Notes: generated from the letters alone by a model not told the origin. DNA of 45,416 nt from an uncultured Ruminococcus sp. (GCA_902797885.1 CADBUP010000076.1:1-45416); one strand, 5' to 3'; shown: positions 17,294 through 26,708, counted from the first letter of the stretch. Numbers and translations are program-made.

Positions 17294-19465
17294 ATGCTAA
17301 GTAACAAATTTAGACGCGGCGGTGCAATCATTTCCGCTGCCGCAATTGTGTTAACATCTGCGGCTATGCCGGTATCGGCTAAGAGGGTCGTAACGAAAAC
17401 CAAACCGTATACAGCCACAGTTATTAATGAAAATTTTGACAGCTATGGAATTAACAGCTATGATAACCTTGCATACACCGAAAAGGCTCTTGAAGCTAAT
17501 TCCAACATCAGCTATAAGCATTATGTGGATTGGGATTCCAAGGCAAGAAAAATGGCAATCGAGGCTGACGATACAGAGGGCAAAAACGGCAATATTCTTG
17601 CTTTCGATAACAACTGCGGTATCAAACTTAATTTTGATAATCCGAACGGTTCAACACCGGTAAACGAGGGTGATGTTGTAACAATAAGCTTCAGATACAA
17701 GTTTGCTACCAATAATCAGAAAATAAAGATAAACCTGAATAATAATACTTCGGGAAGGTATATGAAGAAAAGCGGAAAAAGTAATGTAAACGGCAATGCG
17801 CAATGGGGTTCGCAGTCCTGGTCAGACACCAAAAATTCAAGACTTGCGGTTCTTGACCTTGATGCGGGCGATGATAAGGGCGGTAATCATGAATATCCAA
17901 ACATGGCTACATATCATGTGGCTGAATATGATAGGTGGACAGAAGAAACAATCACCAAAGATGAATGGCATACCATGACCATTACAATCAATACCAAAGA
18001 CAGCGCTCAGAACAATACACAGACTATAAAAGTTGCAAGTGACGACGGTTCATATTTCTATGGACTGTATGATGCAAATTATACCGGAGAAGGCGATAAT
18101 AAGTATGATCGTTTTACCGAAATAAGCTCATTCCAGTTAGATACATACGGATGCGGCAACAGAACAGAGGGAGGTACCGATTATTTCAGCATAGATGATG
18201 TTTCGGTAACCGTAAAAGGTACGCGGGAGGTTAAAGAGTATGAGTCGGAATTTGATACAACACTCATAGACGAGGATTTTTCAGACCTTACAGCATTAGG
18301 AAATACAAAAGTTACAGATCACGATAGCCATACAGATTTAACGGGTACAGGACTTAAATATGGTATATATGGCGCCGATGTTTCTATCGGAAACACTTAT
18401 AATGATACGGAAAAAGCGCTGAGTATTACTGCAGATAAGGATAAATGGAGCTGTTTTGCGCTGTATGCGGACTGTGCTGAACAACAGATTGCTCCGGGCG
18501 GAATTTTGAATATTTCATTTGATTATTATCAGACATCTTTAAACAAAATGTGCGTAATGCTTCAGGGTGTCGAAGAGAACGGCGTGGCATATAAGTCTAT
18601 AAAAGCAAGTAATTGGTATGATACGAATTATAATGCGGTTGCTAATTCCGGCGGCTGGCAGATCAATGATACTAATATTGTGACTGCTTCCAAAAAAGAT
18701 ACCAAGGCGAAAATTGCCGTGACGGGGCATGCGAAGGATAATCAATGGCATCCGGCGGAGATGCTTTCACCGGTAGCGGCCAATACAGGCGGCAATACGG
18801 CACAGCGTACTTTTGATGCGGGTAAATGGTATACTGTGGAAATAAGTATCGATACAAAGAATGAAAAATTTGACGGTAAGCAGACCATGTCGCTTAAATA
18901 TAAGGAAAGAGGAACGGATACATATAGCCAGGAATACCTTGGCTATCTTGATACAGATGCTACAACCATCGGAACAGTAGACGCTCTCACAAGCTTTAAA
19001 GGCTTTGACATCGGCATAGAGACATTTAAAGAAGATACAAGCATATATGTTGATAATGTAAAAGCAAGCTTCAGGAAGCCGGGCTATGAATTATGGGGCG
19101 AAGCGTCAGAGGGTCTCACAGATGATCACAAATTTACAGCGGGAAAGAATATGAGTATAAAGGCTATGGCAGACCCGGCTGTGTTTAAGGAAGTAGTAAT
19201 GAGTGACGACGGCACAGGGATAAAGGAAATAAAAGATAAGAATGCAGATATGATGCTTATTGTCGCCCTTTATGATGATAAGGATGTGTTGATTGGAACA
19301 GAGCTTGTCAAAAAGACGCTCAGCACAGCCGAACCATATATCCAAACGGAGGAATTTAGCACGAAAGGCGTCAAAACAATAAGGACATTCCTTTGGGATT
19401 CAGGAGATATAAAGCCGTATTTCTTGTCAGAAACGTTTAAAGCCGCAAGTGAAGCAGATGACTGA
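17294..19465 (+). CDS. Secreted ConA-like (lectin/LamG-like) repeat protein, ends at an in-frame TGA
   Basis: This 723-residue secreted protein starts at ATG 17294 after AAGGAGG. The signal peptide ends near PVSAK. Two related beta-rich domains follow, each opening with an ENFDSY- or DEDFSDL-type strand and resembling concanavalin A-like/LamG lectin folds (about 35-310 and 325-600). A C-terminal beta domain ends IRTFLWDSGDIKPYF, a pattern common at the ends of Clostridial surface proteins. No catalytic residues were recognised; glycan binding is inferred. The stop TGA (19463-19465) is in frame with the following hydrolase ORF, with no other stop between, so the two may be one interrupted gene of about 1724 codons. 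If separate, this is a complete substrate-binding protein. Confidence 0.78.
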   Translation: MLSNKFRRGGAIISAAAIVLTSAAMPVSAKRVVTKTKPYTATVINENFDSYGINSYDNLAYTEKALEANSNISYKHYVDWDSKARKMAIEADDTEGKNGNILAFDNNCGIKLNFDNPNGSTPVNEGDVVTISFRYKFATNNQKIKINLNNNTSGRYMKKSGKSNVNGNAQWGSQSWSDTKNSRLAVLDLDAGDDKGGNHEYPNMATYHVAEYDRWTEETITKDEWHTMTITINTKDSAQNNTQTIKVASDDGSYFYGLYDANYTGEGDNKYDRFTEISSFQLDTYGCGNRTEGGTDYFSIDDVSVTVKGTREVKEYESEFDTTLIDEDFSDLTALGNTKVTDHDSHTDLTGTGLKYGIYGADVSIGNTYNDTEKALSITADKDKWSCFALYADCAEQQIAPGGILNISFDYYQTSLNKMCVMLQGVEENGVAYKSIKASNWYDTNYNAVANSGGWQINDTNIVTASKKDTKAKIAVTGHAKDNQWHPAEMLSPVAANTGGNTAQRTFDAGKWYTVEISIDTKNEKFDGKQTMSLKYKERGTDTYSQEYLGYLDTDATTIGTVDALTSFKGFDIGIETFKEDTSIYVDNVKASFRKPGYELWGEASEGLTDDHKFTAGKNMSIKAMADPAVFKEVVMSDDGTGIKEIKDKNADMMLIVALYDDKDVLIGTELVKKTLSTAEPYIQTEEFSTKGVKTIRTFLWDSGDIKPYFLSETFKAASEADD

Positions 19466-19540
19466 AGGGCAGTCGAAAGCATCGGCTGCGCTTCAGCGGC
19501 CGGTGTTTTCGGAAGAACTTCCGATGATATTGTTACGGCA

Positions 19541-22468
19541 ATGACGGGTGAAACCGAAAACGGACAGGATTTTATATCGCAATATGTGCATCCTGCGGAG
19601 CGGACGGAGGGCAGCGTGAAGCATCTCTCCTTCAGTACCGCCGTAAGTGATGACGCCTATTTGGAAACGGATTTTCTTGCCGGAGATAATTCGGAAAGAG
19701 TCTTTAACAACCAAATGTTTTCGGTATCCGCAAACGGATATCCGAGATTTTTCGGCAACGGTATATATACAAAGCAGCTTATAAAAAATAAGTGGTATCT
19801 TGTCGATATTATCCTGAACACCGAGACCGAAAAGGCTCAGCTTTATATTGACGGCGAAAAGTTGACGAATGTGGACTTGCCTGATTTTCCGGTAAATGAT
19901 ATAAAGAGTGTGTTAATTGTTAAAAAGGGTTGGGAACCGGCGTATGTGACCGATATATCATTTGTCTCAGAGGACTGTGACCCTACTGTTTCGATAATGA
20001 GCAACAGTCCGTATTTAGCAAATACAATTTCGGATAAAAGCGGAACAATAGACGTTTATGATAAGGAAGACAGCGCGAGATTTGTTTCAAAGCTGAGAAT
20101 CTGCGGCGCGTCCGACGCAGTTCTCTTAAGCGAAAACGGAACCGAAACGAGTGATATGTCAGAAAATAAATATCTGAGAGTTACCACGGATGAGGGCAGG
20201 AAGCTGTATTACATAATGAAAAAGGGAAACGACAGCTACCTCTCATCTCTGGCGGATATAAATGTTTCCGACAGCGTAAACCGTGACACGGAAGGCTTTT
20301 ATGTGTATAAACAGCCGGAGCTTGAAAAGATTAAGGACAGCGCTCTTGATGTCAGCTTCATTCTTGACGCTCCTGCCGGAAAACGCGGCTTTATAAAGCG
20401 TGTGGGGGATAGATTTATACTAAGCGGTACGGAAGAAGAGATTAAGTTCTGGGGGACAAACCTTTCGGATAAGGATTTATTCCTCAGTCATACGGACGCG
20501 GAAAAAATTGCGGACAGGATTGCACAGATGGGCTTTAACATTGTCAGAATTCATAAGTTTGATACAGCTTATCTTGAAAATGTAATTCGTATAAATCCCG
20601 AGACGAACAAGCCGGAGCTTGACCCTGAGCAAATGGATAAATTTTGTTATTTGCTTGCCGAGCTTAAAGAAAGAGGCATATACTGGGATATAAACCTCTA
20701 TTTCGACCGACAAATTTATGACGGGGATGATGTCGACTATCACGATACAACAGCGATGTTCCCGGCAGGCTACTGGAACCAATCTCTTATCGATGTTCAG
20801 AACAGGTTTGCGGAGTGGGTTTTAGACTATACAAATCCGTATACAGGTTTAAGGATAGCTGATGATCCGGCGCTTGCGTTGGTGGATATGGTTAACGAGA
20901 GAACCATCTATGTCGATAAACTGGAAAATATGGGCAGGTATTATGATGAACTTAACGATAAGTTTACCGAATGGCTTAAGAACCGCTACCAAGACAGAGA
21001 AGCTCTGAAAAATGCATGGGAATATACTCCGAATTGGTGGCATGGCACGGGCTTGCAGGATGATGAGGACCCATGGACGGACGGTAAACCGGTAAAGGTG
21101 ATGGACGTTAATAAAGAAGGAACGGTGCTATGCCGAGGACGTGCAACACCCGAGCGCTGTGCGGATACAAACAAGTTCCTTTGCGAGGTGGAATCAAATT
21201 ACTATACACAGCGGAAGGAATATCTTAAAAATACTATAGGCGTCAAATGCCCGATAACGGGCGGTACGGTATTCTCGTCAAATCAGATTGAAACCAACTA
21301 TGCGCTTACCAAGACGGATTTTATAAGCAACCATGCATATTGGGGTAACTGTTCGGGCTATGTTACAGAATCGGGAAGAACCTTTAACGGACTTTCACAG
21401 CTTGAGGACAGTTCACTCGGAATTATCGGTTATACCTCGAAAATGAGAATTTACGGTATGCCTTATACCCTTGATGAGTGGAATCACGGTAATCCGAATG
21501 CCCGCACGGCGGAGGGACCGTTTCTTGCATCGGCGTACAGCAGACTGAATAATTTAAATTTCTTCTCGTTTAATTTTAATGCAAGAGAATATATCGAGGG
21601 AATAAGTCATAATGATGATTACACGTTTGTGAATCCGTACAATCTGTTTCAGTATCCGATTGGCGTGGTTAAAAATCCGGTTGCTGAAGCGGTATACCCG
21701 ACAGCGTCCGTAATGTTCCAAAGGGGCGACGTAGCGGAGTGCGAAACAGGGTATTATGAAAGTATTAAAGAAACGGATATCGGCAAAGCACCTGAGCTTA
21801 AAGAGTCATCATGGGTTACAATCAATATGCTGCCGAATTGGAGCAACGCATTGAGAGGCCTTATAGGAAAGACGGGGAATGTGTATGACATCGACGGCTT
21901 AAACAGCAGTTTGGTAAATGATGAGCGCATAAAAACTGTGGCGGATGAAGCCGCAAACGGTGATATGAAATTCACATCCTTAACGGGAGAGCTTACAACC
22001 GACCTGAAGAACAGGATATTCACGGCCGATACAGACGGAACACAAACCGCTTGCGGATTTATCGGTGGAAGTACAATCTCTCTTAAAAATATCAATGTTA
22101 ATGTGAACAACTCGTATGCCGCTGTTGCCATAACGTCAATAGACAGAGATGATGCGGACATAAGCTCAGCAAAACGCTTGCTTTTAACAATGGCGGGCGA
22201 AAATAAAAACTATGGTCAGGTAGTTGAAGAGGATGCCGAAAAAGGCAAGCGGTTTTCAACAATCAAGATTGGCGGCAGGGCGCCTATTTTAACAGAACAA
22301 ATCACAGGTGAAATCACATTAAAGCTTGATGGGAATTATGCGGTCTATCCTCTGACATCATCGGGGGAGAGAAAATCCCCGATAGAATTAACCAAGGAAA
22401 ATGACGGATTTAAGTTTAATGTAACTCGTGATATGGAAACAATGTATTTTGAAATTATTAAAAATTAA
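19541..22468 (+). CDS. Clan GH-A glycoside hydrolase lacking its own signal peptide (possible 3' half of an interrupted gene)
   Basis: This 975-residue ORF runs from ATG 19541, but the reading frame is open back to 19466, directly behind the TGA of the preceding gene and in the same frame. No ribosome site precedes ATG 19541, and there is no signal peptide. The protein begins within a ConA-like domain (WYLVDIILNTETEKAQLYIDGEKL), then a TIM barrel starting LDAPAGKRGF. The acid/base Glu is in VDMVNER (codon 20897-20899) and the nucleophile Glu in TLDEWN (codon 21476-21478), so the active site looks intact. A C-terminal beta domain shares APIL-EQITG-ITLK with the SLH hydrolase upstream; no SLH domains follow. 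It is either expressed by stop readthrough, an N-terminally truncated gene, or the remnant of a nonsense-mutated 1724-codon enzyme. Confidence 0.7.
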   Translation: MTGETENGQDFISQYVHPAERTEGSVKHLSFSTAVSDDAYLETDFLAGDNSERVFNNQMFSVSANGYPRFFGNGIYTKQLIKNKWYLVDIILNTETEKAQLYIDGEKLTNVDLPDFPVNDIKSVLIVKKGWEPAYVTDISFVSEDCDPTVSIMSNSPYLANTISDKSGTIDVYDKEDSARFVSKLRICGASDAVLLSENGTETSDMSENKYLRVTTDEGRKLYYIMKKGNDSYLSSLADINVSDSVNRDTEGFYVYKQPELEKIKDSALDVSFILDAPAGKRGFIKRVGDRFILSGTEEEIKFWGTNLSDKDLFLSHTDAEKIADRIAQMGFNIVRIHKFDTAYLENVIRINPETNKPELDPEQMDKFCYLLAELKERGIYWDINLYFDRQIYDGDDVDYHDTTAMFPAGYWNQSLIDVQNRFAEWVLDYTNPYTGLRIADDPALALVDMVNERTIYVDKLENMGRYYDELNDKFTEWLKNRYQDREALKNAWEYTPNWWHGTGLQDDEDPWTDGKPVKVMDVNKEGTVLCRGRATPERCADTNKFLCEVESNYYTQRKEYLKNTIGVKCPITGGTVFSSNQIETNYALTKTDFISNHAYWGNCSGYVTESGRTFNGLSQLEDSSLGIIGYTSKMRIYGMPYTLDEWNHGNPNARTAEGPFLASAYSRLNNLNFFSFNFNAREYIEGISHNDDYTFVNPYNLFQYPIGVVKNPVAEAVYPTASVMFQRGDVAECETGYYESIKETDIGKAPELKESSWVTINMLPNWSNALRGLIGKTGNVYDIDGLNSSLVNDERIKTVADEAANGDMKFTSLTGELTTDLKNRIFTADTDGTQTACGFIGGSTISLKNINVNVNNSYAAVAITSIDRDDADISSAKRLLLTMAGENKNYGQVVEEDAEKGKRFSTIKIGGRAPILTEQITGEITLKLDGNYAVYPLTSSGERKSPIELTKENDGFKFNVTRDMETMYFEIIKN

Positions 22469-22513
22469 GTCTCAACCGTAGGGGAAGTCAAAAGACTTCC
22501 CCTACGGTGAGAC
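22469..22513 (+). terminator. Long perfect hairpin directly after the GH-A ORF
   Basis: ACCGTAGGGGAAGTC and its exact complement GACTTCCCCTACGGT form a 15-bp stem around an AAAA loop, extended by GTCTC/GAGAC after one bulged A. It starts on the base after the stop codon (22466-22468). There is no clear U-run, so it may act as a bidirectional terminator, an mRNA 3'-end shield, or a small repeat element. The rest of the gap to 22617 is AT-rich without a clear promoter. Confidence 0.55.
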
Positions 22514-22617
22514 TGACGCTTGCCCGAATTAATCTTGTAATAGTACATATAAAAGTGATTTAGAATAAAGCTTATGAAATTAACGGCAAATGAAGGCAAA
22601 TGAAAAGGAGAAAAGGT

Positions 22618-25600
22618 ATGTATTATCCTAAGTGTAAAGACGAAGAATTGTCAAATGAGCTTTTTAAACAACCGACAAGTGAATATAGGGCTACTCCGTT
22701 TTGGGCGTGGAACTGTAAGCTCGAGCCAAAAGAATTATGCCGCCAGATAGAAGTATTTAAGGAAATGGGATTCGGCGGCTTTTATATGCATTCCCGCGAC
22801 GGACTCGATACGGCATATTTAGGTGATGAATTTATGGAGGCGGTAAAGCGGTGTGCCGATAAAGCCAAGGATGAAAAAATGCTTGCTTGTCTTTATGATG
22901 AGGATAGATATTCATCGGGATTTGCGGGAGGGCTGCTTACCAGAAACAGACGTTATAGTGAACGTCAATTATTATTTACCCGTGAAAAAAGGGAAGGTAA
23001 CAGAGATAGAGAGAATGCGGCTGAAACAGGGGACAGATACCTTGAAGCTGTTTATGATATTATATTTAACGAAAACAAAGAGCTTGAAAGCTTTAAAATT
23101 ATAGATGAGAATGATACCCCGTTGGGCGAAAAATGGTATGCGTATTCGCAGATAGTACCGCCCAGAGCGTGGTTTAACAATGAAACTTATGTTGATACTT
23201 TTTCAAAGGAAGCACTCGATAAATTTATAGAGATTACACACGAAAGATATAAAGATACTGTCGGCGATATGTTCGGGAGTGTCATTCCTACAATATTTAC
23301 TGATGAAATACTTTATTCTCCGATATTTCTGCAGACGAAATCGGGTAGCGGTGATGCTTGCTTGCCATGGAGCATAATAATGGCGGAGAAATTTAAAAAA
23401 GAGTTCGGTTCTGAAATCTACGATATCCTTCCGGAGGCTGTCTGGGAGCTTTCCGGCGGCAGAAAATCCGCTAACAGAATCTTGCTTCATGATTTTTGGC
23501 AAAGACTTTTCAATGCTGCGTTTTTGAAAAATGTCGGGGAATGGTGCAGAAATAACGGAATAATGCTTACAGGGCATATGATGCGTGAAGAAACTCTTGC
23601 AGGTCAGACCAACGGGAACGGTGAGGTTATGCCGGCATACCGTTATATGGATTTACCGGGTATGGATATGTTCGCGAACAGTTATCATTATACTTGCGCA
23701 AAACAGGTACAGTCAATTGTTCATCAGGACGGGAAGGAGGGAATGACTTCAGAACTTTACGGCGTTTCAAACTGGAATTATGATTTCAGAGGTCATAAAA
23801 ATCAGGGTGATTGGCAGGCGGCTTTGGGGGTAACAATAAGAGTTCCGCACCTTGCGCCTGTTTCCATGAAAGGCTCCGCAAAAAGAGATTATCCGCAGTT
23901 TTTTTCATATCAATCACCATGGTATGAGCGTTACAGTTATATGGAAAACCACTTTGCTCGGCTTAACACAGCTTTAACAAGGGGCAAGGCGGTTGTAAAG
24001 GTAGGGGTGATTCATCCGATAGAAAGCTGTCATATGAATTACGGCCCGAATGATAAAACGCTGGATCATATAAAGGGGCTTGACGCTGTATTTAAAAATG
24101 TGTGTGAATGGCTGATTGAAGGACAGATTGATTTTGATTATATAAGCGAGTCGCTGTTACCCGATATGGCAGGAAAAGTGTCAGGTTTTTTGGAAGTGGG
24201 ACAAATGAAATACAGCGCCGTTATTGTTGCCGGCTGTGAAACATTACGGCAAACGACTTTAGATATTTTAAAGGAGTTTCACACAAACGGCGGTAAGGTT
24301 GTATGTGCCGGAGCGGTTCCGCAATATTTAGACGGTATAAAATCAAGTGAGCCAAATGAATTCTTTAATGAAACGGTTCGCGTTCAGCTTGATAAGTACA
24401 GTCTTATAAACGTACTCGAAAACGAAAGGCTTATTAAAATCACAGAGTCGGATATGGCATTGAGTAATGACTGCGTTTATCAGATGCGTATTGATAATTC
24501 TTGTTTGTGGCTTTTTATCGCACCGATGAAAAGACTTAACTTAGAACATAAAAATGATGTTGTAGCAAAGCAGAGAACAATAAAGATAAAGGGAAAATAT
24601 ACACCCATTATATATGATACCCTGTCGGGCGAAACAAATATGGCGGATTTTGACGTGAAGGACGGTTATACATATGTATATTACACTTTCTACCAATCAA
24701 CAAGCCTGCTTTTAAGGCTTAATCCGTTTACAAGAGTATCCCACAGAGCCGTGCGGAAAAAGGAAGAATTAATCAAAAAAGAATTTATATTCGGAAAGGT
24801 CAGCTGTAAACGGACAGAGCCGAATGTTGTTCTTTTGGATGCCGGTGAATACAGAATTAACGGTGGAGAATATTGTGCTTATGAAAATATAAGAAAGATA
24901 TACGAAATTGTTTTAAAGGAGCTTGGCTACAGTTCTTCATGCGCCGAAGCTGAACCATGGACAAGAGGCGCTTGGAAGAAGCCGCATACGGTGGAATTGA
25001 GATTTGAGTTTTACAGTGAAATTGAATTAAGCGGCGCAAGGCTTGCCTGCGAAAACGGGGAAGAAAGCATTGCAGCGCTCAACGGTACAGTCATAAATAT
25101 GGTCGCAGATGGATATTTCACAGATAAATCCATAAAAACATATCCGTTACCAAACATTAAAGAGGGCAGAAATGTAATTAATGTAACAATTCCGTTCGGC
25201 GAATATTCGGACCTGGAGAATTATTTTATTCTTGGTGAATTTAACGTAAGACTTGAGGGAACGGAAAAAACCATTACAGCGCCGGCGTTTGAATGTGGAT
25301 TCGGTGATGTATCATCACTCGGAATGCCTTTCTATGGCGGGACGCTCAAATATGCTATGGATATAACGGCACCGGAGGATTGCGATGCATATTTAACATT
25401 AAGCTCGTTTGCCGCTCCGTGTGTGGCGGTAATATTAGATAATGAGGATGTGGGAACGATTGCGTTCTCACCATATAAGCTAGAGCTTGACAATCTCAAA
25501 AAAGGAAAGCACAGGCTTGAATTTATTGCATACGGAAATCGCCACAACTCATTCGGGGCATTACATATGGTAACGTTTGAGAAAGTATATATCAATTCAG

Positions 25601-25725
25601 GGAGCTGGAATTTTGAAACGGATGACAGATGTAATTATAAATATGAATATGAACTGCGAAGATTTGGAATTATAGCAAGCCCGAAGATAGAATATGTTAG
25701 AACTTCTCTCAATGGGGCAATCTAA
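22618..25725 (+). CDS. GH106-like (alpha-L-rhamnosidase-type) glycoside hydrolase, cytoplasmic
   Basis: This 1035-residue protein starts at ATG 22618, 7 nt after GGAG (22607-22610); the upstream ATG 22600 lacks such a site. There is no signal peptide, so it should act in the cytoplasm on imported oligosaccharides. The N-terminal barrel shows the GH106-type pattern: PFWAWN, GFGGFYMHSRDGL, CLYDEDRYSSGFAGG (about 25-105), a TIFTDEIL strand (about 225) and TGHMMREETLAGQTNG with MPAYRYMDLPGMD (about 320). A C-terminal beta-sandwich completes it. GH106 members remove L-rhamnose, for example from rhamnogalacturonan side structures; the family is broad, so the exact substrate is uncertain. It ends the first plus-strand cluster; its last bases overlap a minus-strand TnpV-like remnant. 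Confidence 0.78.
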   Translation: MYYPKCKDEELSNELFKQPTSEYRATPFWAWNCKLEPKELCRQIEVFKEMGFGGFYMHSRDGLDTAYLGDEFMEAVKRCADKAKDEKMLACLYDEDRYSSGFAGGLLTRNRRYSERQLLFTREKREGNRDRENAAETGDRYLEAVYDIIFNENKELESFKIIDENDTPLGEKWYAYSQIVPPRAWFNNETYVDTFSKEALDKFIEITHERYKDTVGDMFGSVIPTIFTDEILYSPIFLQTKSGSGDACLPWSIIMAEKFKKEFGSEIYDILPEAVWELSGGRKSANRILLHDFWQRLFNAAFLKNVGEWCRNNGIMLTGHMMREETLAGQTNGNGEVMPAYRYMDLPGMDMFANSYHYTCAKQVQSIVHQDGKEGMTSELYGVSNWNYDFRGHKNQGDWQAALGVTIRVPHLAPVSMKGSAKRDYPQFFSYQSPWYERYSYMENHFARLNTALTRGKAVVKVGVIHPIESCHMNYGPNDKTLDHIKGLDAVFKNVCEWLIEGQIDFDYISESLLPDMAGKVSGFLEVGQMKYSAVIVAGCETLRQTTLDILKEFHTNGGKVVCAGAVPQYLDGIKSSEPNEFFNETVRVQLDKYSLINVLENERLIKITESDMALSNDCVYQMRIDNSCLWLFIAPMKRLNLEHKNDVVAKQRTIKIKGKYTPIIYDTLSGETNMADFDVKDGYTYVYYTFYQSTSLLLRLNPFTRVSHRAVRKKEELIKKEFIFGKVSCKRTEPNVVLLDAGEYRINGGEYCAYENIRKIYEIVLKELGYSSSCAEAEPWTRGAWKKPHTVELRFEFYSEIELSGARLACENGEESIAALNGTVINMVADGYFTDKSIKTYPLPNIKEGRNVINVTIPFGEYSDLENYFILGEFNVRLEGTEKTITAPAFECGFGDVSSLGMPFYGGTLKYAMDITAPEDCDAYLTLSSFAAPCVAVILDNEDVGTIAFSPYKLELDNLKKGKHRLEFIAYGNRHNSFGALHMVTFEKVYINSGSWNFETDDRCNYKYEYELRRFGIIASPKIEYVRTSLNGAI

Positions 25726-25838
25726 TGAGGAGTTAAGCTTGGTATGAAGTAATAGCCGTTTCTTACATACTCAATTCCGTTTTCAATAAATCTTTCTTCC
25801 ATAGCGCAAACGCCCTCGTTTAAAATTGATATCTTCAT
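25722..25838 (-). pseudogene. TnpV-like transposon protein fragment
   Basis: The minus strand from ATG 25838 to TAG encodes 38 residues containing MEERFIENGIEYVRNGYYFI. The pattern ENGIEYVRNG-YYIP-L resembles the start of TnpV proteins carried by Clostridial transposons, which are longer than this. The ORF ends just inside the 3' end of the GH106-like gene, so it is probably a truncated remnant. Recognition is from memory of the motif only. The stretch 25839-25980 between it and the terminator shows no convincing gene. Confidence 0.4.
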
Positions 25839-25981
25839 TTTATCAGAAGGTATTTACATTGATGAATGTGCGAAAAAATATATAGAAAAAGAGATAAAAC
25901 AGATTAAAGCCGTATCTCTTTTAAGTACGACATTATTCTTTCTTGCTCTTCCAATTAAAATTAGGATAATCCAAATAAATC

Positions 25982-26025
25982 AAAAATCCGAACCCGATAC
26001 CAATCGGTACAAGGTTCGGATTTTT
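25982..26025 (-). terminator. Intrinsic terminator of tRNA-Leu
   Basis: A near-symmetric stem (AAAAATCCGAAC near 25982 with GTTCGGATTTTT near 26014, enclosing CCGAT/ATCGG) ends in a T-run on both strands. It lies 7 bp downstream of the minus-strand tRNA gene, so it most likely terminates that transcript; it could also stop plus-strand transcription. Confidence 0.75.
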
Positions 26026-26031
26026 ACTGTT

Positions 26032-26115
26032 TGGTGCGGATGACAGGAATCGAACCTGCACATCGGAGATACCAGATCCTAAGTCTGGCGCGTCTGCCAA
26101 TTCCGCCACATCCGC
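26032..26115 (-). tRNA. tRNA-Leu (anticodon UAG)
   Basis: The minus strand gives an 84-nt tRNA with encoded CCA. The acceptor stem is GCGGATG/CATCCGC with discriminator A, the D-arm contains GAATTGGCAGACGC, and the anticodon arm is CCAGA-CTTAGGA-TCTGG (anticodon UAG, reading CUA and related Leu codons). A long variable arm typical of Leu follows, and the T-arm holds GTTCGATTCC. A TTGACA/TAAAAT promoter lies upstream and an intrinsic terminator downstream, so the gene appears complete. Confidence 0.95.
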
Positions 26116-26123
26116 AGATTTAT

Positions 26124-26144
26124 AATAATGCAGAATGCATTATT
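26124..26144. repeat. Short perfect inverted repeat in tRNA leader
   Basis: AATAATGCA and TGCATTATT flank a GAA loop just upstream of the tRNA 5' end. The surrounding leader (26117-26245) also holds ACAGATG/CATCTGT and short CAGCACT/CAGAACT-type repeats. It may be a processing hairpin or the trace of a small repeat element. Confidence 0.4.
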
Positions 26145-26247
26145 ATTTGTTTGAGTTTGAAGTTTTACAGATGGCGGTTAAAAGGCTGATTAACTCGTTA
26201 ACATCTGTGTCCATCTGCATTCAGAACTCAGCACTCAGCACTTATAT

Positions 26248-26277
26248 ATTTTATCATAGTTAAGGCGGTTTTGTCAA
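26248..26277 (-). promoter_or_regulatory. Promoter of tRNA-Leu
   Basis: On the minus strand, consensus TTGACA (26277-26272) and TAAAAT (26253-26248) are separated by 18 bp. Transcription would start near 26241, giving a leader of about 125 nt before the mature tRNA. Confidence 0.6.
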
Positions 26278-26402
26278 TTACTTTTTTCAATAATCACAAA
26301 TTTAATAATCATAAATTTAAAAAAATAATTTTTCTAATCTGTTTTTAATTTACGTTGTATATATTAACTGTATAAATCAAATACAGAAGGGCGGTGCTTA
26401 GG

Positions 26403-26708
26403 ATGCTTCCGCAAAAAAGGCATAAATTATTTATATTTGTTTTTGTCGGGCGTATCTTGATAAATCTTTGCCGATGTACAAATCGGCAGGCTGTGGACAA
26501 AGCTGTTCCGGGGGCGCTTAATAACTTTGAAGTAATCGCGCTTGACGTGGGAAAGGCTGATTCATTGATACTAAAGACCGAAAATCACGCTGTTTTGATT
26601 GATTGCGGCGAGAGGGGCGATGGAGATGAAATTTTGGACGCCCTATCGGAATCCGGAATCGAATCGATTGATTGTTTAGTTATAACCCAAGTGGACTATT
26701 TATGGTGA
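26403..26708 (+). pseudogene. Truncated metallo-beta-lactamase-fold (ComEC-like) protein
   Basis: About 101 codons from ATG 26403 (behind GAAGGGCGG) encode a short N-terminal hydrophobic stretch, then the opening of a ComEC/MBL-type hydrolase: VIALDVGKADSLIL, AVLIDCGERGDGDEIL and SIDCLVIT. In intact relatives the metal-binding HxHxDH-like motif follows immediately; here the text changes to QVDYLW and stops inside a hairpin belonging to the adjoining recombinase unit. All catalytic metal ligands are missing, so it is a broken gene, probably cut by insertion of mobile DNA. A TTTACG/TATAAA promoter-like pair (26349-26376, 16-bp spacer) precedes it. No 3' remainder was found in the window. Confidence 0.65.

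Noticed and set aside
19463-19465. Selenocysteine insertion at the in-frame TGA
   Set aside because: A small GGCTGC/GCGGCC stem follows about 17 nt downstream, but its loop lacks a bacterial SECIS-like GGU pattern and a Sec residue makes little sense at a lectin-domain boundary of a surface protein.
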